Assembly: GCA_017795105.1 (NCBI GenBank) | Contig: CP051247.1 | Span: forward strand, 2,356,001 to 2,420,000 | DNA length: 64,000 bases | Reading direction: 5' to 3' | Origin: Planctomycetaceae bacterium | GTDB lineage: Bacteria; Planctomycetota; Planctomycetia; Planctomycetales; Planctomycetaceae | Program-made: the position numbers and the translations under genes | Shown here: piece after piece, positions 30,082 through 39,285 of the stretch | Numbering within the stretch: the first letter of the stretch is position 1 | Layout: every line of letters starts with the position of its first letter | Notes under the pieces: generated by a model | Databases searched by the model: none | Told to the model about the DNA's origin: nothing | Seen by the model: only the letters and a program-made list of their open reading frames with translations

Positions 30082-31509
30082 TTACGGTCTGGCCTGTCGT
30101 GACTGCGGCAGGCGGGCCTCGACCTGTTTCAGATAGGCGTTCAACTCGCGGTGTAACTCTCGCGCCTTCTCGGGATGCTCAGCCGACAGATCGTGCTGCT
30201 CGGCCAGATCATCCGCCAGGTAATAGAGTTCGACGCGATCCTCTTCGTAGAACTGGATCAACTTCCAGTCGCCGGAGCGGATGGCCGAATGCGGCCTGGT
30301 CTGGCTCGTGACGAAATCGCCGACTCCGATCTCCTCCGGACAGTCGGCGAACTTTTTCTCGGGATGATAGTACGGGAAATGCCACACGAGCGGTTGCGAT
30401 CGGTCGACGTCCTTAACCTGCCCCGTCATCAACGGAAGTAGACTCGCGCCATCGGCTCCCTTTTGTGGCTGACCTGCCACATCCCGGAACGTCGGCAGCA
30501 GATCGCAGCCGTGGACCGGGACATCGCATTCGACGCCGGCTTCAATCGTACCGGGCCAGCGGGCGATCATCGGCACGCGAATGCCCCCTTCGTACAGATT
30601 CCACTTGCTGCCCCGCAGCGGCGCGTTCGTCGTGTAATTCGGATGCCCGCCGTTGTCAGACAGGAACACGACCAGCGTTTCTTCCGCCAGTTCAAGCCGA
30701 TCGAGTTCGGAAAGCACCCGCCCGACCAGATGATCGAGCGTCTCGACCATGGCCGCGTATTCGATGCGAATCTCCTTCGAGTCTTCCGGCACCAGTTCCC
30801 GATACTTCTCGATGAGCGACTGGCTGCGGGAGTGGACCGGATCGTGCACGTAATACTGCGACAGATACAGAAAGAATGGCTCGTTCTGATGCCGCTCCAG
30901 GAAGTCGGCTGCCTTGTCCACCAAAGTGTCCTGCGGGAAGTCACGCCCCTTCACCGGAGTCGACTTCAATCCTTTCTTCTCGCGATAGACATACGGATGA
31001 CTGCCGAAGTCAGAGTCGCCTTCCGCAAAACCCTGCTTCAGCGGTCCGTGCGTCGGGGACCAGCCGAGGTAGCCCTGATGATGCCGGCTCACATGCCACT
31101 TGCCGAAGAACCCGGTCGTGTACCCGCACTCGCTCAGAGACTCTCCGACCGTCCGTTCGGAAAGCGGCAGGTCGAGCGTGAACGGCGGTGACTGCAGCGG
31201 GACATCGAAGTCCTGCTCGCCCGGATCGGCTTTCGTTACGAATTCGAAATGCAGACGAGCTGGCGTCTTGCCGGTTAGAATCGCTGCCCGGGACGCCGAG
31301 CAGATTGGAGCCGGAGCGTAGGCCTGCGTGAACCGCATCCCCTGCTCGGCGAGCCGATCGAGATGAGGCGTCTGGTGATACGGATGCCCGTAACAGCCGA
31401 GATCGCTCCAGGAAAGATCATCGGCGAGAATGAAGACGATATTCGGAGCCGCCTGCAGCGGGGCGGCGGAGAAAACATTAAGAGCAAGAATCAACAGCAG
31501 TCGTTGCAC
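30082..31509 (-). CDS. Secreted type I sulfatase
   Basis: 475 residues, GTG start at 31509, signal peptide 1-20 (LLLILALNVFSAAPLQA). Metal ligands D30-D31 (ILADDLSWSD) and the formylglycine Cys C70 in CSASRAAILTG match the Cys-type sulfatase signature (C-x-A-x-R), which needs maturation by a formylglycine-generating enzyme. Further motifs: GKWHVSRHH and FLSDNGGHPNYT. C-terminal part is normal sulfatase subdomain. It probably removes sulfate from a carbohydrate outside the cytoplasm. It lies at the downstream end of the surface-polysaccharide block, 54 bases after the phosphoesterase gene. Confidence 0.88.
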   Translation of the reverse strand: MQRLLLILALNVFSAAPLQAAPNIVFILADDLSWSDLGCYGHPYHQTPHLDRLAEQGMRFTQAYAPAPICSASRAAILTGKTPARLHFEFVTKADPGEQDFDVPLQSPPFTLDLPLSERTVGESLSECGYTTGFFGKWHVSRHHQGYLGWSPTHGPLKQGFAEGDSDFGSHPYVYREKKGLKSTPVKGRDFPQDTLVDKAADFLERHQNEPFFLYLSQYYVHDPVHSRSQSLIEKYRELVPEDSKEIRIEYAAMVETLDHLVGRVLSELDRLELAEETLVVFLSDNGGHPNYTTNAPLRGSKWNLYEGGIRVPMIARWPGTIEAGVECDVPVHGCDLLPTFRDVAGQPQKGADGASLLPLMTGQVKDVDRSQPLVWHFPYYHPEKKFADCPEEIGVGDFVTSQTRPHSAIRSGDWKLIQFYEEDRVELYYLADDLAEQHDLSAEHPEKARELHRELNAYLKQVEARLPQSRQARP

Positions 31510-31563
31510 GAAACCGTTCCAGCCTGAGGGTCAATTCACCGCAGAGCCGGAACTGATCACGCA

Positions 31564-32763
31564 TCAGCCGTGCACTGCGTTCTGAGCACGGTTCAATGTT
31601 AACAGACTGACCTCGGGCCGACAGCGAATCCGCAATGGATGCTTGCCGGAGACGCCGCGCGAAACGTGCAGCGTGGTCCCCTGCTCCTGAAAAACGCCAT
31701 CGGCATACCGCACGCCGTACCAGCTGGGTGAATAGACCGGGCCCAGGACAGGCAGCTTGACCTGACCGCCGTGATTGTGACCGGAGAGCATCAGTTGCAC
31801 ATTCTGCCGGCGGGCATCGGCGATGTTGTCCGGGCTGTGACTGAGCAACAGACGGAAAGCGTTCTCGGGAACACTCTCGAACGAAGGTGCCTCGCCCATC
31901 CACGGACGTTCGTCTCCGGCGATCGCGATCACGTCCTGGGGATTGTCTGGACTGCTGATGAACTGCGGCTCCTCGGCACACAGTGTCCAGCCGAGTTCTT
32001 CCATGCGGCCGCGAATCGGATCGCAATTGTGATGCCAGTCGTGATTGCCGAGGATGTAGTAACACCCGAGTGGAGCCGACAGCGTGCCGAACGTGGTATC
32101 AACCCAGTTCAGCTTCTCCTTCCGGTCGATCAGATCGCCGGTGAAGACAATCAGATCGGGCTTCCAGAGCTGCATCTGTTTGAAGACGGTCTCATAGAAC
32201 GGCAAATCAATCGTTCCGAGAAAGTGAACGTCGCTGATGTGCAACACACGCAGGCCATCGAACCCGGCGGGCAGCGCAGCGAACTCGAACCGCTTCTCAT
32301 TGAACTCCGGTGCGAACGCCTGATTCGCCGGCAGATTCACCAGCGACTGATACGGTCCGGCTCCAATGGGACGATGGCCGAGTTGCAGTTCGACATCGAC
32401 CACTTCACTCCGGGTCAGCTGATACCCGGGCGGTTTCCGACGGACAATGCGATGAACGAACCGCAGGCTGAGGGCGAACAAACCAATCGCAGCGATCAGC
32501 CACGGGATGCTCCAGAGTCCGAGTTCGATCTGTTCAATTGGATTCAGCCGGGATCGCTGTAGTAGAACCGGCAGCCGGAGCAGGCTGAGCAGCAGAATGA
32601 ACGGCCCGGAGACCATCGCCAGATCGTGCGGGATGCGGAACCGGTCGAGGATCTTCGAGCGGACACGAAGGCTGTAGAGCCGATTGGCGTAGCTGGACCA
32701 GAACCAGGCGTTCCCCAGAACGCCGCCCGCCAGTAATGCCAGTGCAGAAAACGGTTCGATCAT
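31564..32763 (-). CDS. Membrane-anchored calcineurin-like metallophosphoesterase
   Basis: 399 residues from ATG 32763; a TTG at 32784 is in frame but unlikely. Two N-terminal hydrophobic regions (roughly residues 5-20 and 60-115) precede a YaeI/LpxH-like phosphoesterase domain: HISDVHFLG (DxH), VFTGDLIDR (GDxxDR), ILGNHDWH (GNHD), LLSHSPD, LSGHNHGGQ. All metal ligands are present, so it should be active. Relatives cleave UDP-linked lipid A precursors or other phosphodiesters at the membrane. It is transcribed with the polysaccharide genes, 65 bases downstream of the sugar transferase gene. Confidence 0.82.
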   Translation of the reverse strand: MIEPFSALALLAGGVLGNAWFWSSYANRLYSLRVRSKILDRFRIPHDLAMVSGPFILLLSLLRLPVLLQRSRLNPIEQIELGLWSIPWLIAAIGLFALSLRFVHRIVRRKPPGYQLTRSEVVDVELQLGHRPIGAGPYQSLVNLPANQAFAPEFNEKRFEFAALPAGFDGLRVLHISDVHFLGTIDLPFYETVFKQMQLWKPDLIVFTGDLIDRKEKLNWVDTTFGTLSAPLGCYYILGNHDWHHNCDPIRGRMEELGWTLCAEEPQFISSPDNPQDVIAIAGDERPWMGEAPSFESVPENAFRLLLSHSPDNIADARRQNVQLMLSGHNHGGQVKLPVLGPVYSPSWYGVRYADGVFQEQGTTLHVSRGVSGKHPLRIRCRPEVSLLTLNRAQNAVHG

Positions 32764-32828
32764 CAGAGTCACAATCGGCAGCAAGGCGACGAGGTTCCAT
32801 TCACTCGGAGACGAGTGATTCCTTTATT

Positions 32829-33482
32829 TTAGGCGGCTCGGGACGTTGTCGAGGGAGATTCTTCACCGAAGGCCGGCATCGTGGCGTGTCCCTCGGCAGC
32901 GATTCCGTCACGACGCACCACGGTTTCGACCGTCTTCCAGAGGATCCACAGATCGAACGAAAACGAGCAGTGGTCGACATACCAGACATCCATCGCCAGC
33001 CGTTCGTCCCAGGGGACGCCATTGCGGCCATTCACCTGAGCCCAACCGGTGATCCCCGGCAATGTTTCGTGACGGCGAGCCTGATACTCGGAGTATTTTG
33101 GAAGATACGAAACGAGCAGCGGACGCGGTCCGATCAGACTCATGTCGCCGCGAACAATGTTGATCAGTTCCGGCAACTCATCGAGGCTGCTCGCCCGCAG
33201 GAACTTGCCGAACTTCGTCAGCCGCTGATCGTCCGGCAACAGCTCGCCGTTCGCGTCGCGAGCATCGGTCATGGTACGGAACTTATACATCGTGAAGATG
33301 CGGCCGTGTTTCCCGGGCCGCTTCTGCTTGAACAGAACCGGGCGCCCGAGAAAGACCGCGACCAGTCCGGCGACGGCTAGCATTATGGGAGCGGCGACAA
33401 TCAACAGCAGTGTCGCCACGTAGGCATCGAACAGACGCTTGCCGTAGCGACCGTAGAATGTAGAACGGGGATGCTTCGACAT
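32829..33482 (-). CDS. Polyprenyl-phosphate sugar-1-phosphate transferase (initiating enzyme, PglC/WcaJ type)
   Basis: 217 residues. Short monotopic form: RYGKRLFDAYVATLLLIVAAP (membrane re-entrant helix), KQKRPGKHGRIFTMYKFRTM, TKFGKFLRASSLDELPELINIVRGDMSLIGPRPLL, and PGITGWAQVNGR. The catalytic Asp-Glu (SSLDELP) is present. It transfers a sugar phosphate from a UDP-sugar to undecaprenyl phosphate, the first step of Wzy-type polysaccharide or glycan assembly. It is the last polysaccharide-specific gene of the cluster. Confidence 0.9.
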   Translation of the reverse strand: MSKHPRSTFYGRYGKRLFDAYVATLLLIVAAPIMLAVAGLVAVFLGRPVLFKQKRPGKHGRIFTMYKFRTMTDARDANGELLPDDQRLTKFGKFLRASSLDELPELINIVRGDMSLIGPRPLLVSYLPKYSEYQARRHETLPGITGWAQVNGRNGVPWDERLAMDVWYVDHCSFSFDLWILWKTVETVVRRDGIAAEGHATMPAFGEESPSTTSRAA

Positions 33483-33543
33483 GATGGGCCCCTGAGGTTT
33501 TCCTGATTGAGTTCGTTAATATTTGACTTGATGACAGATGATT

Positions 33544-34779
33544 TCAGGCGGCTCGTCGTTGAGTCGATTCCGCCGACGCCGGTTTCGGCAGAGCAATCTC
33601 GCGGAGCCAGAGATGCTGTTCGTAGAGATCGGCCCAGTGCTCGAAAATCACGGCTGGCTGGAAGTGGGTCTGCACTCGCAAACGTCCGCTCTCGCCGTGC
33701 TGGCGGCTGAGCAAGAGGTCTTGCAGGTAACGTTCAATCGAATCCGCCAGACCGGTCACATCGCCGAGCTCGACCAGGGCTCCGGTTTCGCCATCGACCA
33801 CGGCATCTTTCGTTCCGGTCGCCCGGTAGCCGACGACAGGCAGTCCGGCCGCAGCCGCTTCCAGTGGAACGTTCGGGAACCCTTCGCGATAGGAAGGGAA
33901 CGCCAGTAGATCGAAAGCCGCGTAGTAGTTCTCCGGATCTTTCACGAACCCGGTAACATGTATGTGCGGATGGTTCTGCAGCAGCTCGCACGTTTCCGGA
34001 GAAGGCGGAGCGTTGTCTTCAATGCCTCCCACGAGCAGCAGATGCAACTCGCGAGATGTACGATCGGCGATTTGCGAGTACGCCTGAACGAGATCGTCGA
34101 TGCCCTTGTCGATCACCAGACGACCCACGAAGCCAATCACGGCCGATTCGGCGGGAATACCGAGTGAACGCCTGAGCTTAACGGCGTGCGTGGCTCGAGC
34201 TGGAGTCGTCTCGAAGAAATCGGCTCGGACACCGTTGGACGACCCGTTCCCGAGCACGCGGATTTTATGCTCCGCCGTCAACCGGCGTTGCAGGTAGCAT
34301 TCCCGCAACGACTCAGAGACAGAAACAATCTCGTGAGCACAAAAGGCTGTGAGCCATTCGGTGGCGTCGAGCAGCCGACGGGTCAGGCCGGTCGACGTTT
34401 CCGAACGCAATCCCCGCAGCAGGTAGAGCCGAATCGGCACCCCCGCCAGACGAGCCGCCAGCATACCGATCAGTCCGCCTTTGGGAGTGCTCGCATTCAC
34501 GATGTGAGGTTTGATCGTGCGGAACAGCTGCACCATCTTGAAGAGCGAGTTGAGATCTGCCCTGGGAGAAATCGCTCGACTCAACGGAACTTCGTGAACC
34601 TGCACGCCCTCCTTTTCAGCGATCTGCTCCAGCCGGGCATCGGGGTTGCAGACGACGTGAACTTCGTAGCCGAGATTGCGAAAGTACGCCAGCTGCCCCG
34701 TCCGCGACAGGAATGCTTCCACGGTCTTGGCATCGGTCACGACATAAGCGAGCCGGATGGGAGACTCTGAAGTTGTCAT
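33544..34779 (-). CDS. Glycosyltransferase family 4 (GT4)
   Basis: 411 residues. GT-B fold: N-terminal domain LAYVVTDAKTVEAFLSRTGQLAYFRNLGYEVHVVC; C-terminal donor-binding GFVGRLVIDKGIDDLVQAY and EGFPNVPLEAAAAGLPVVGYRATGTKDAVVDGETGALV, with the E-x7-E motif. PglA-like or WcaL-like; adds a sugar from a nucleotide donor to the lipid-linked chain. Preceded by the polymerase gene (15-base gap). No transmembrane segments, cytoplasmic face of the membrane expected. Confidence 0.87.
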   Translation of the reverse strand: MTTSESPIRLAYVVTDAKTVEAFLSRTGQLAYFRNLGYEVHVVCNPDARLEQIAEKEGVQVHEVPLSRAISPRADLNSLFKMVQLFRTIKPHIVNASTPKGGLIGMLAARLAGVPIRLYLLRGLRSETSTGLTRRLLDATEWLTAFCAHEIVSVSESLRECYLQRRLTAEHKIRVLGNGSSNGVRADFFETTPARATHAVKLRRSLGIPAESAVIGFVGRLVIDKGIDDLVQAYSQIADRTSRELHLLLVGGIEDNAPPSPETCELLQNHPHIHVTGFVKDPENYYAAFDLLAFPSYREGFPNVPLEAAAAGLPVVGYRATGTKDAVVDGETGALVELGDVTGLADSIERYLQDLLLSRQHGESGRLRVQTHFQPAVIFEHWADLYEQHLWLREIALPKPASAESTQRRAA

Positions 34780-34794
34780 GGGAGTATCCAGACG

Positions 34795-36090
34795 TCAGCG
34801 GGTCAAGGCAGGGTTTGGCAACGAACGATGCTGCCGGGAACTGAAGTACAAGGCCGCCAGTCCCTTCACGATTCGACTGGCAACGGCGACAACAATAAGA
34901 AAGGCGATCAACTGCTTCGAGAAGCTGATCATGCGATAGATGTCGTTTCGATGAATGTAGAAACACCACCACGGCATAAAGCTGACAAAGAACACCTGCA
35001 CGAAGTCGTACCGGTGAGGCATTTGACTGATGAAGATGACAATCACATAGCAGAGCACAAAGACTCCGACTCCGATCATGCCGCCATACGCATAGCCCTC
35101 GGCCCAGAAGTTCGAGGCCATTCCGTAGCCAACGTCTCCGAACAATTCATACGTCGCCGTATCGCCGAACGCAGCCTGGCTCGAAGTAATCCCCGAACTG
35201 ATGTTCGACATCACAATCAGCTCGAGCCGCTCCCATGCATCCATGCGATAGTCTTCTTCGATGACCACATTCAGGATGTGCTGAATGGCGACCGGCTCCG
35301 ACTTGATAAAGGCATCGGTCCCCTTCTCCGACATTCGAGCCGAAGCTCCGTCGAAGTCGCCCGCCTTCAGGAAGATGTAGCAGGTTTTGTAGAGGAAGAT
35401 GAAGCTCGTAAACAGAACGATCGTGATACAAATCTTCTTGTGCTTGATCAGCGGATTGACGCCGCGGCGGGCCAACCAGATCGTCATTGCTCCGATCACG
35501 CCGATCGCCAGCTGATTTCGACTGCCGATGAACAGAATCCCCAGCAAAGAGGCGAGGTTAATCAGCGCCAGCAGATAGCGTTTGTAATAAACCGAGATGA
35601 TGAACGCCGTCGGAGCGCCCATCAGCCAGAGCAGGTGATACGGCGTAAATGTCTTGGCCATCTCGTGTTTGTTCTGCGCGAGCAGAGCCGATCCGGAGAT
35701 CTTCAGGGCCAGATAGAAGCCGATCAACTGGAGAATGGTCGCGGTCAGAGCGTAGTAGTTATCCGTGACCGGTTTGCGCTGCGCAGGACGCTGTTGAAGC
35801 TGCAAACGGGCAGCGGACTTCAAAGCGTGTGCTTTTTCATGGTCTCGCAAGATGGCTGCATACCAGATGGCTCCCATTACGAGCGCCATCACAAAGTAGC
35901 AGCCCGCCGAAACTCGCAGACTGTCGATCGGAATGCTGGTTTCCCCCAGCAGTCCCGCCATGAAGTAGATGGCAGCCGAAGCGAACGCGACACAGAACCA
36001 GTCGGCCTGGCGACGTGCCGTCGTGAAATAGAACAATCCACCGCACAGATTGGCGATGTAAAGTCCTTTGCAGATCAACATGAACATCAT
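34795..36090 (-). CDS. Polytopic membrane protein, probable polysaccharide polymerase (Wzy-like)
   Basis: 431 residues, about ten predicted hydrophobic segments and a large periplasm-sized loop near residues 220-300 (FDGASARMSEKGTDAFIK ... SNISSGITSSQAAFGDTATYELFGD). Topology and placement between two glycosyltransferase genes fit an O-antigen polymerase or oligosaccharide repeat-unit polymerase. Wzy proteins have little sequence conservation, so the assignment rests on topology and neighbours. Confidence 0.6.
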   Translation of the reverse strand: MMFMLICKGLYIANLCGGLFYFTTARRQADWFCVAFASAAIYFMAGLLGETSIPIDSLRVSAGCYFVMALVMGAIWYAAILRDHEKAHALKSAARLQLQQRPAQRKPVTDNYYALTATILQLIGFYLALKISGSALLAQNKHEMAKTFTPYHLLWLMGAPTAFIISVYYKRYLLALINLASLLGILFIGSRNQLAIGVIGAMTIWLARRGVNPLIKHKKICITIVLFTSFIFLYKTCYIFLKAGDFDGASARMSEKGTDAFIKSEPVAIQHILNVVIEEDYRMDAWERLELIVMSNISSGITSSQAAFGDTATYELFGDVGYGMASNFWAEGYAYGGMIGVGVFVLCYVIVIFISQMPHRYDFVQVFFVSFMPWWCFYIHRNDIYRMISFSKQLIAFLIVVAVASRIVKGLAALYFSSRQHRSLPNPALTR

Positions 36091-36124
36091 GATGTGACTT
36101 CCGCTTTCGCTACGTAACCATCAC

Positions 36125-37321
36125 TCAGGCTGCTTTTCGCAGGACAGACTCTGCCGGGGCCTGACCGGTCCACAATTCCTGATAGATGCGACTCGATTGA
36201 GTGACATTCAAGGGACCGGCTGCAAATCGGCTTTTGAGTTCCTGCCGAAACGCTGTGTCTTTTGACTGCAGCCTCAACACGTGAAGCTTCTTCACCCAGA
36301 CGTCGTTGTCTTCTTCAAGCGAACACTGGACGACGCCGGGCATATAAGTCGAGAGTTCATCGACGATGGGCAGTTCGCTCGTAAGCACGGGTGTTCCCTG
36401 CGAGATCGCCTCCCAGATCACGTTCGCACACCCTTCGGAAACCGATGTGAAGAGCATCAGATCCGACACCGCCATCAGCGTGCTGACATCCTGACGGTTG
36501 CCGAGCAGATGGACGCACGATTCGAGACCCAGGTTCTTAATCACTTTCTGAATCTCGGCGAAGTTGGATTCGCTTTCGGCGTAACCGTGAGTTCCGCCCG
36601 CGAACAGAAGATGGCCAGCCTGAAACTCCTGATACATCTCGGCAAAGATCTGCAACGTCCGAATCTGATTCTTGATCGTGCGGAAGTTCCCCACATTGAT
36701 GATGATCGGACTGCTGTCGAGCCCGAGCTCCTCACGGACCGCCTGTTGCTCGCGAGCGGTCGAGGTCTTCTGAGGGAACCCCTGGTAAACGACCTGACAA
36801 CGACTGTCGCTCCGCCAGTTCGGCACGCAGGCATCGAGCGTTCCTTCACTGACGGCGACCACATTCGTAGCGAACCGCTTCACCAGCCATTTCATGGTGC
36901 CGGAGTAGATTCTGCCGATGAACGACTTCTTTTCCAGGCACCGCATGTTGTGATAAGAGGCCATCCGTTTCGGCACGCCCGCCAGCCAGGCCATCAGCAT
37001 GACGATGCCGGAAAAGAGCGTCAGTTGACAGTGGACACAGGTCGGCCGTTCGCGGCGCAGCAGATTCCAGAACCGAAAAACAAACTTCCTGTCCATCGGC
37101 AGATAGTGAACCTGACTGCCGAGTTCGCGAACCGTCTCATCCAGTTCAGAAGGTTTGCCACACAGCGCGACGAAATCGACCGCGACCTGTTCGCGATCCA
37201 GAGCCCGAACAACATCGACGGCTCGAACTTCGGCTCCACCTCGGTTGAGACTCCACAAAACGCGGAGCACTTTCGCGGGAGCGGCTGAGGTTTCCGGGCG
37301 AGCGGCGGCAACAGATGACAT
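36125..37321 (-). CDS. Glycosyltransferase family 4
   Basis: 398 residues from ATG 37321, with GAGGAG 7 bases upstream; the in-frame TTG 37327 is less likely. N-terminus LRVLWSLNRGGAEVRAVDVVRAL is the acceptor-side loop of GT4 enzymes; donor side IINVGNFRTIKNQIRTLQIFAEM and TSVSEGCANVIWEAISQGTPVLTSELP carry the E-x7-E motif. Adds a sugar in the polysaccharide pathway. About 35 bases before the polymerase gene. Confidence 0.85.
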   Translation of the reverse strand: MSSVAAARPETSAAPAKVLRVLWSLNRGGAEVRAVDVVRALDREQVAVDFVALCGKPSELDETVRELGSQVHYLPMDRKFVFRFWNLLRRERPTCVHCQLTLFSGIVMLMAWLAGVPKRMASYHNMRCLEKKSFIGRIYSGTMKWLVKRFATNVVAVSEGTLDACVPNWRSDSRCQVVYQGFPQKTSTAREQQAVREELGLDSSPIIINVGNFRTIKNQIRTLQIFAEMYQEFQAGHLLFAGGTHGYAESESNFAEIQKVIKNLGLESCVHLLGNRQDVSTLMAVSDLMLFTSVSEGCANVIWEAISQGTPVLTSELPIVDELSTYMPGVVQCSLEEDNDVWVKKLHVLRLQSKDTAFRQELKSRFAAGPLNVTQSSRIYQELWTGQAPAESVLRKAA

Positions 37322-37340
37322 CAACAATCTCCTCGCGGGT

Positions 37341-37886
37341 TTAACCCGCCGCTTCCGGTGTTTCGGCGTAACGAGACTTCAGGAACTGCCGTTTCTCGGC
37401 GGGCCCCATTCCCTTTGTTCCCAGGCTGGCATCGGCTGCCTTCGACAGATACGTCTCCAGATCCCGCAGATGACGAGCCGGGTTGCCGCCATAGACGGCA
37501 TTCGATGGCAGGTCCTTCGTCACGACCGAACCGGCGGCGATCACGACGTTGTCGCCAACGGTGACGCCAGGAAGCAGAATCGCGTTCATCCCGATGAAGA
37601 CGTTGTTCCCGACGCGGATCGGCTTGATGACATCGAGCTGCGGCATCGTGCCTCGGCCGACCCAGACGGCTCCATCGTGAGTGATGAACCGGACGCCATC
37701 GGTGATCTCGACATGATCGCCGATTGAAACCAGATACGGTTCCGAACCGAACGTTCGCGAGTTCACGCCGATGAGTTTGCAACTCCGACCGACACGCACG
37801 CCCAGATGCCGGGCGAATCGTTCGCGCGACAGCAGAAGCAGTCCGCTCTGAAACAGCTTTTCGAAGAGTCTGCGTATCCTGCGCAT
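37341..37886 (-). CDS. Hexapeptide-repeat acyltransferase
   Basis: 181 residues. Left-handed beta-helix (LbH) repeats from about 50 to 145: YLVSIGDHVEITDGVRFITHDGAVWVG, PIRVGNNVFIGMNAILLPGVTVGDNVVIAAGSVVTKDLPSNAVYGGNPARH. The catalytic-type His lies in FITHDG. Typical WcaF/maltose acetyltransferase relatives O-acetylate sugars. Probably decorates the polysaccharide made by the cluster. Confidence 0.84.
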   Translation of the reverse strand: MRRIRRLFEKLFQSGLLLLSRERFARHLGVRVGRSCKLIGVNSRTFGSEPYLVSIGDHVEITDGVRFITHDGAVWVGRGTMPQLDVIKPIRVGNNVFIGMNAILLPGVTVGDNVVIAAGSVVTKDLPSNAVYGGNPARHLRDLETYLSKAADASLGTKGMGPAEKRQFLKSRYAETPEAAG

Positions 37887-37913
37887 GGTCGTCTTTCTCT
37901 GTTTCCAGAAGTG

Positions 37914-39236
37914 TCAGGCCGCTGAACGAATCGGCTCGGCGATCCGCTGTTCAGTTTCTTCCGCAGCCGGTTGCAGGCCGCGGACCTGTTTCGAGATGAT
38001 CCAGCCGCTCATGAAGAGCGAAGGAAGTTTGCCAATCGCGATACTCATCAGGGCTCCGGTGAGTCCCCAGGCGGGAATCAGACACAACGAAACCGCGACC
38101 ACCAGCACCAGGGACGATCCCTGCAGCCAGAGAATCTGCCGGCTGTTGCGAAAGATCGACATCACCACCGTGGCCAGACCGGTCACGTTGTTCACAATCA
38201 TGGAAAGAAACACGCACGTCAGATCGAAGCGAGTCGCCCCGTTTGCACTCATTTGCAGAACCGGATCAAGCGGGCCGTACGCGAGCTGACAAATCGTGAG
38301 GATCGTAACCCCAATGGCGACATCAACCGCGAGCGCGAACCGCAGCAGCTTCGAGGATGAGACCCGATTGGCAGCGGCGACCGCCTGCGTCAACGGACGG
38401 GCGAAGGCTTCGTTCACAGCTCGCGTTACGTTGGCTCCGATGAGAGCCAGTCGCGAGAGAATCACGAAAGCGGGAATTAGTTCGACACGGCCGAGGCCCG
38501 CCAGCACATATTGAGGGGTGTTGCCCACCAGCGAAGCCATCAGTCCACTGACTCCCAGGGGAAGCCCGAGGCGAATCAGGTTCTTCTCCACCGGTTCTTC
38601 GGAAGCGATCGATGTGCCTTCTGCGGTTGGCGCAGAAGCGGCTCGCGTCAGTTTCCACGCGAGTTGAAATTCGTAACACAGTGACAATGCCAGACGAGCC
38701 ACAGCCGTCGCGGCGAGAATCTGCCAGAGTGACCACTGCAGTTGATAGCCGCAGAAGGCCGTCACACCGATCATCACGGCGGCATGCATCCACCGGGAAA
38801 TGGAGAGATACCGATAGCGATCCTGCTGTTGGAAGAATCCATAACAGGCATCCGAAGCATTCTCGAGAGTTCGCAGCGCCATGATTGGCACGGCGACCGC
38901 AAGGATGCTCAGATCACCCTGAATGCCGAAGACGACTAGCGCCACGGCTGCTGTGGCGGCGTGCGACAGAGCGAAATACCGCAGATGGGCGGCCGCTCCA
39001 TAACCTCGATCCGGAGCGGACGTCGCGAGGATGCGACGCTGCTGGAATGAGGCGGCCAGGAAGAACGGAGCCAGAAAAGCAACCTGCAGCGCGTATCGCC
39101 CTGCCTCTTCTGCCTGAAACAGATGAGTGATGATCAGGAACTGCACCAGCAACGCCGCCGAGGCGATGACGTTCGCGATCAGGATCAACAGCGCGTTGAT
39201 TCCGAGGGAACGAATTGGCAAAGAACCGGACGTCAT
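37914..39236 (-). CDS. Polysaccharide flippase (Wzx-like, MVF superfamily)
   Basis: 440 residues from ATG 39236 (MTSGSLPIRSLGINALL); an upstream extension of the frame has no membrane-protein character. About twelve hydrophobic helices, starting LLILIANVIASAALLVQFLIITHLFQ, as in Wzx/PST transporters. It should flip lipid-linked repeat units across the inner membrane. Placed between the sulfotransferase and acyltransferase genes. Confidence 0.78.
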   Translation of the reverse strand: MTSGSLPIRSLGINALLILIANVIASAALLVQFLIITHLFQAEEAGRYALQVAFLAPFFLAASFQQRRILATSAPDRGYGAAAHLRYFALSHAATAAVALVVFGIQGDLSILAVAVPIMALRTLENASDACYGFFQQQDRYRYLSISRWMHAAVMIGVTAFCGYQLQWSLWQILAATAVARLALSLCYEFQLAWKLTRAASAPTAEGTSIASEEPVEKNLIRLGLPLGVSGLMASLVGNTPQYVLAGLGRVELIPAFVILSRLALIGANVTRAVNEAFARPLTQAVAAANRVSSSKLLRFALAVDVAIGVTILTICQLAYGPLDPVLQMSANGATRFDLTCVFLSMIVNNVTGLATVVMSIFRNSRQILWLQGSSLVLVVAVSLCLIPAWGLTGALMSIAIGKLPSLFMSGWIISKQVRGLQPAAEETEQRIAEPIRSAA

Positions 39237-39285
39237 AACAGGCCTTTCCGCAGCCGCATTCGGCGGACCAGATGCTGAGCTGGGT

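Noticed and set aside
32801..32818. Terminator at TCACTCG-GAGA-CGAGTGA between sugar transferase and phosphoesterase genes
   Set aside because: The T-rich tail lies on the wrong side for the minus-strand transcript, and no plus-strand gene ends there; at most a weak hairpin.
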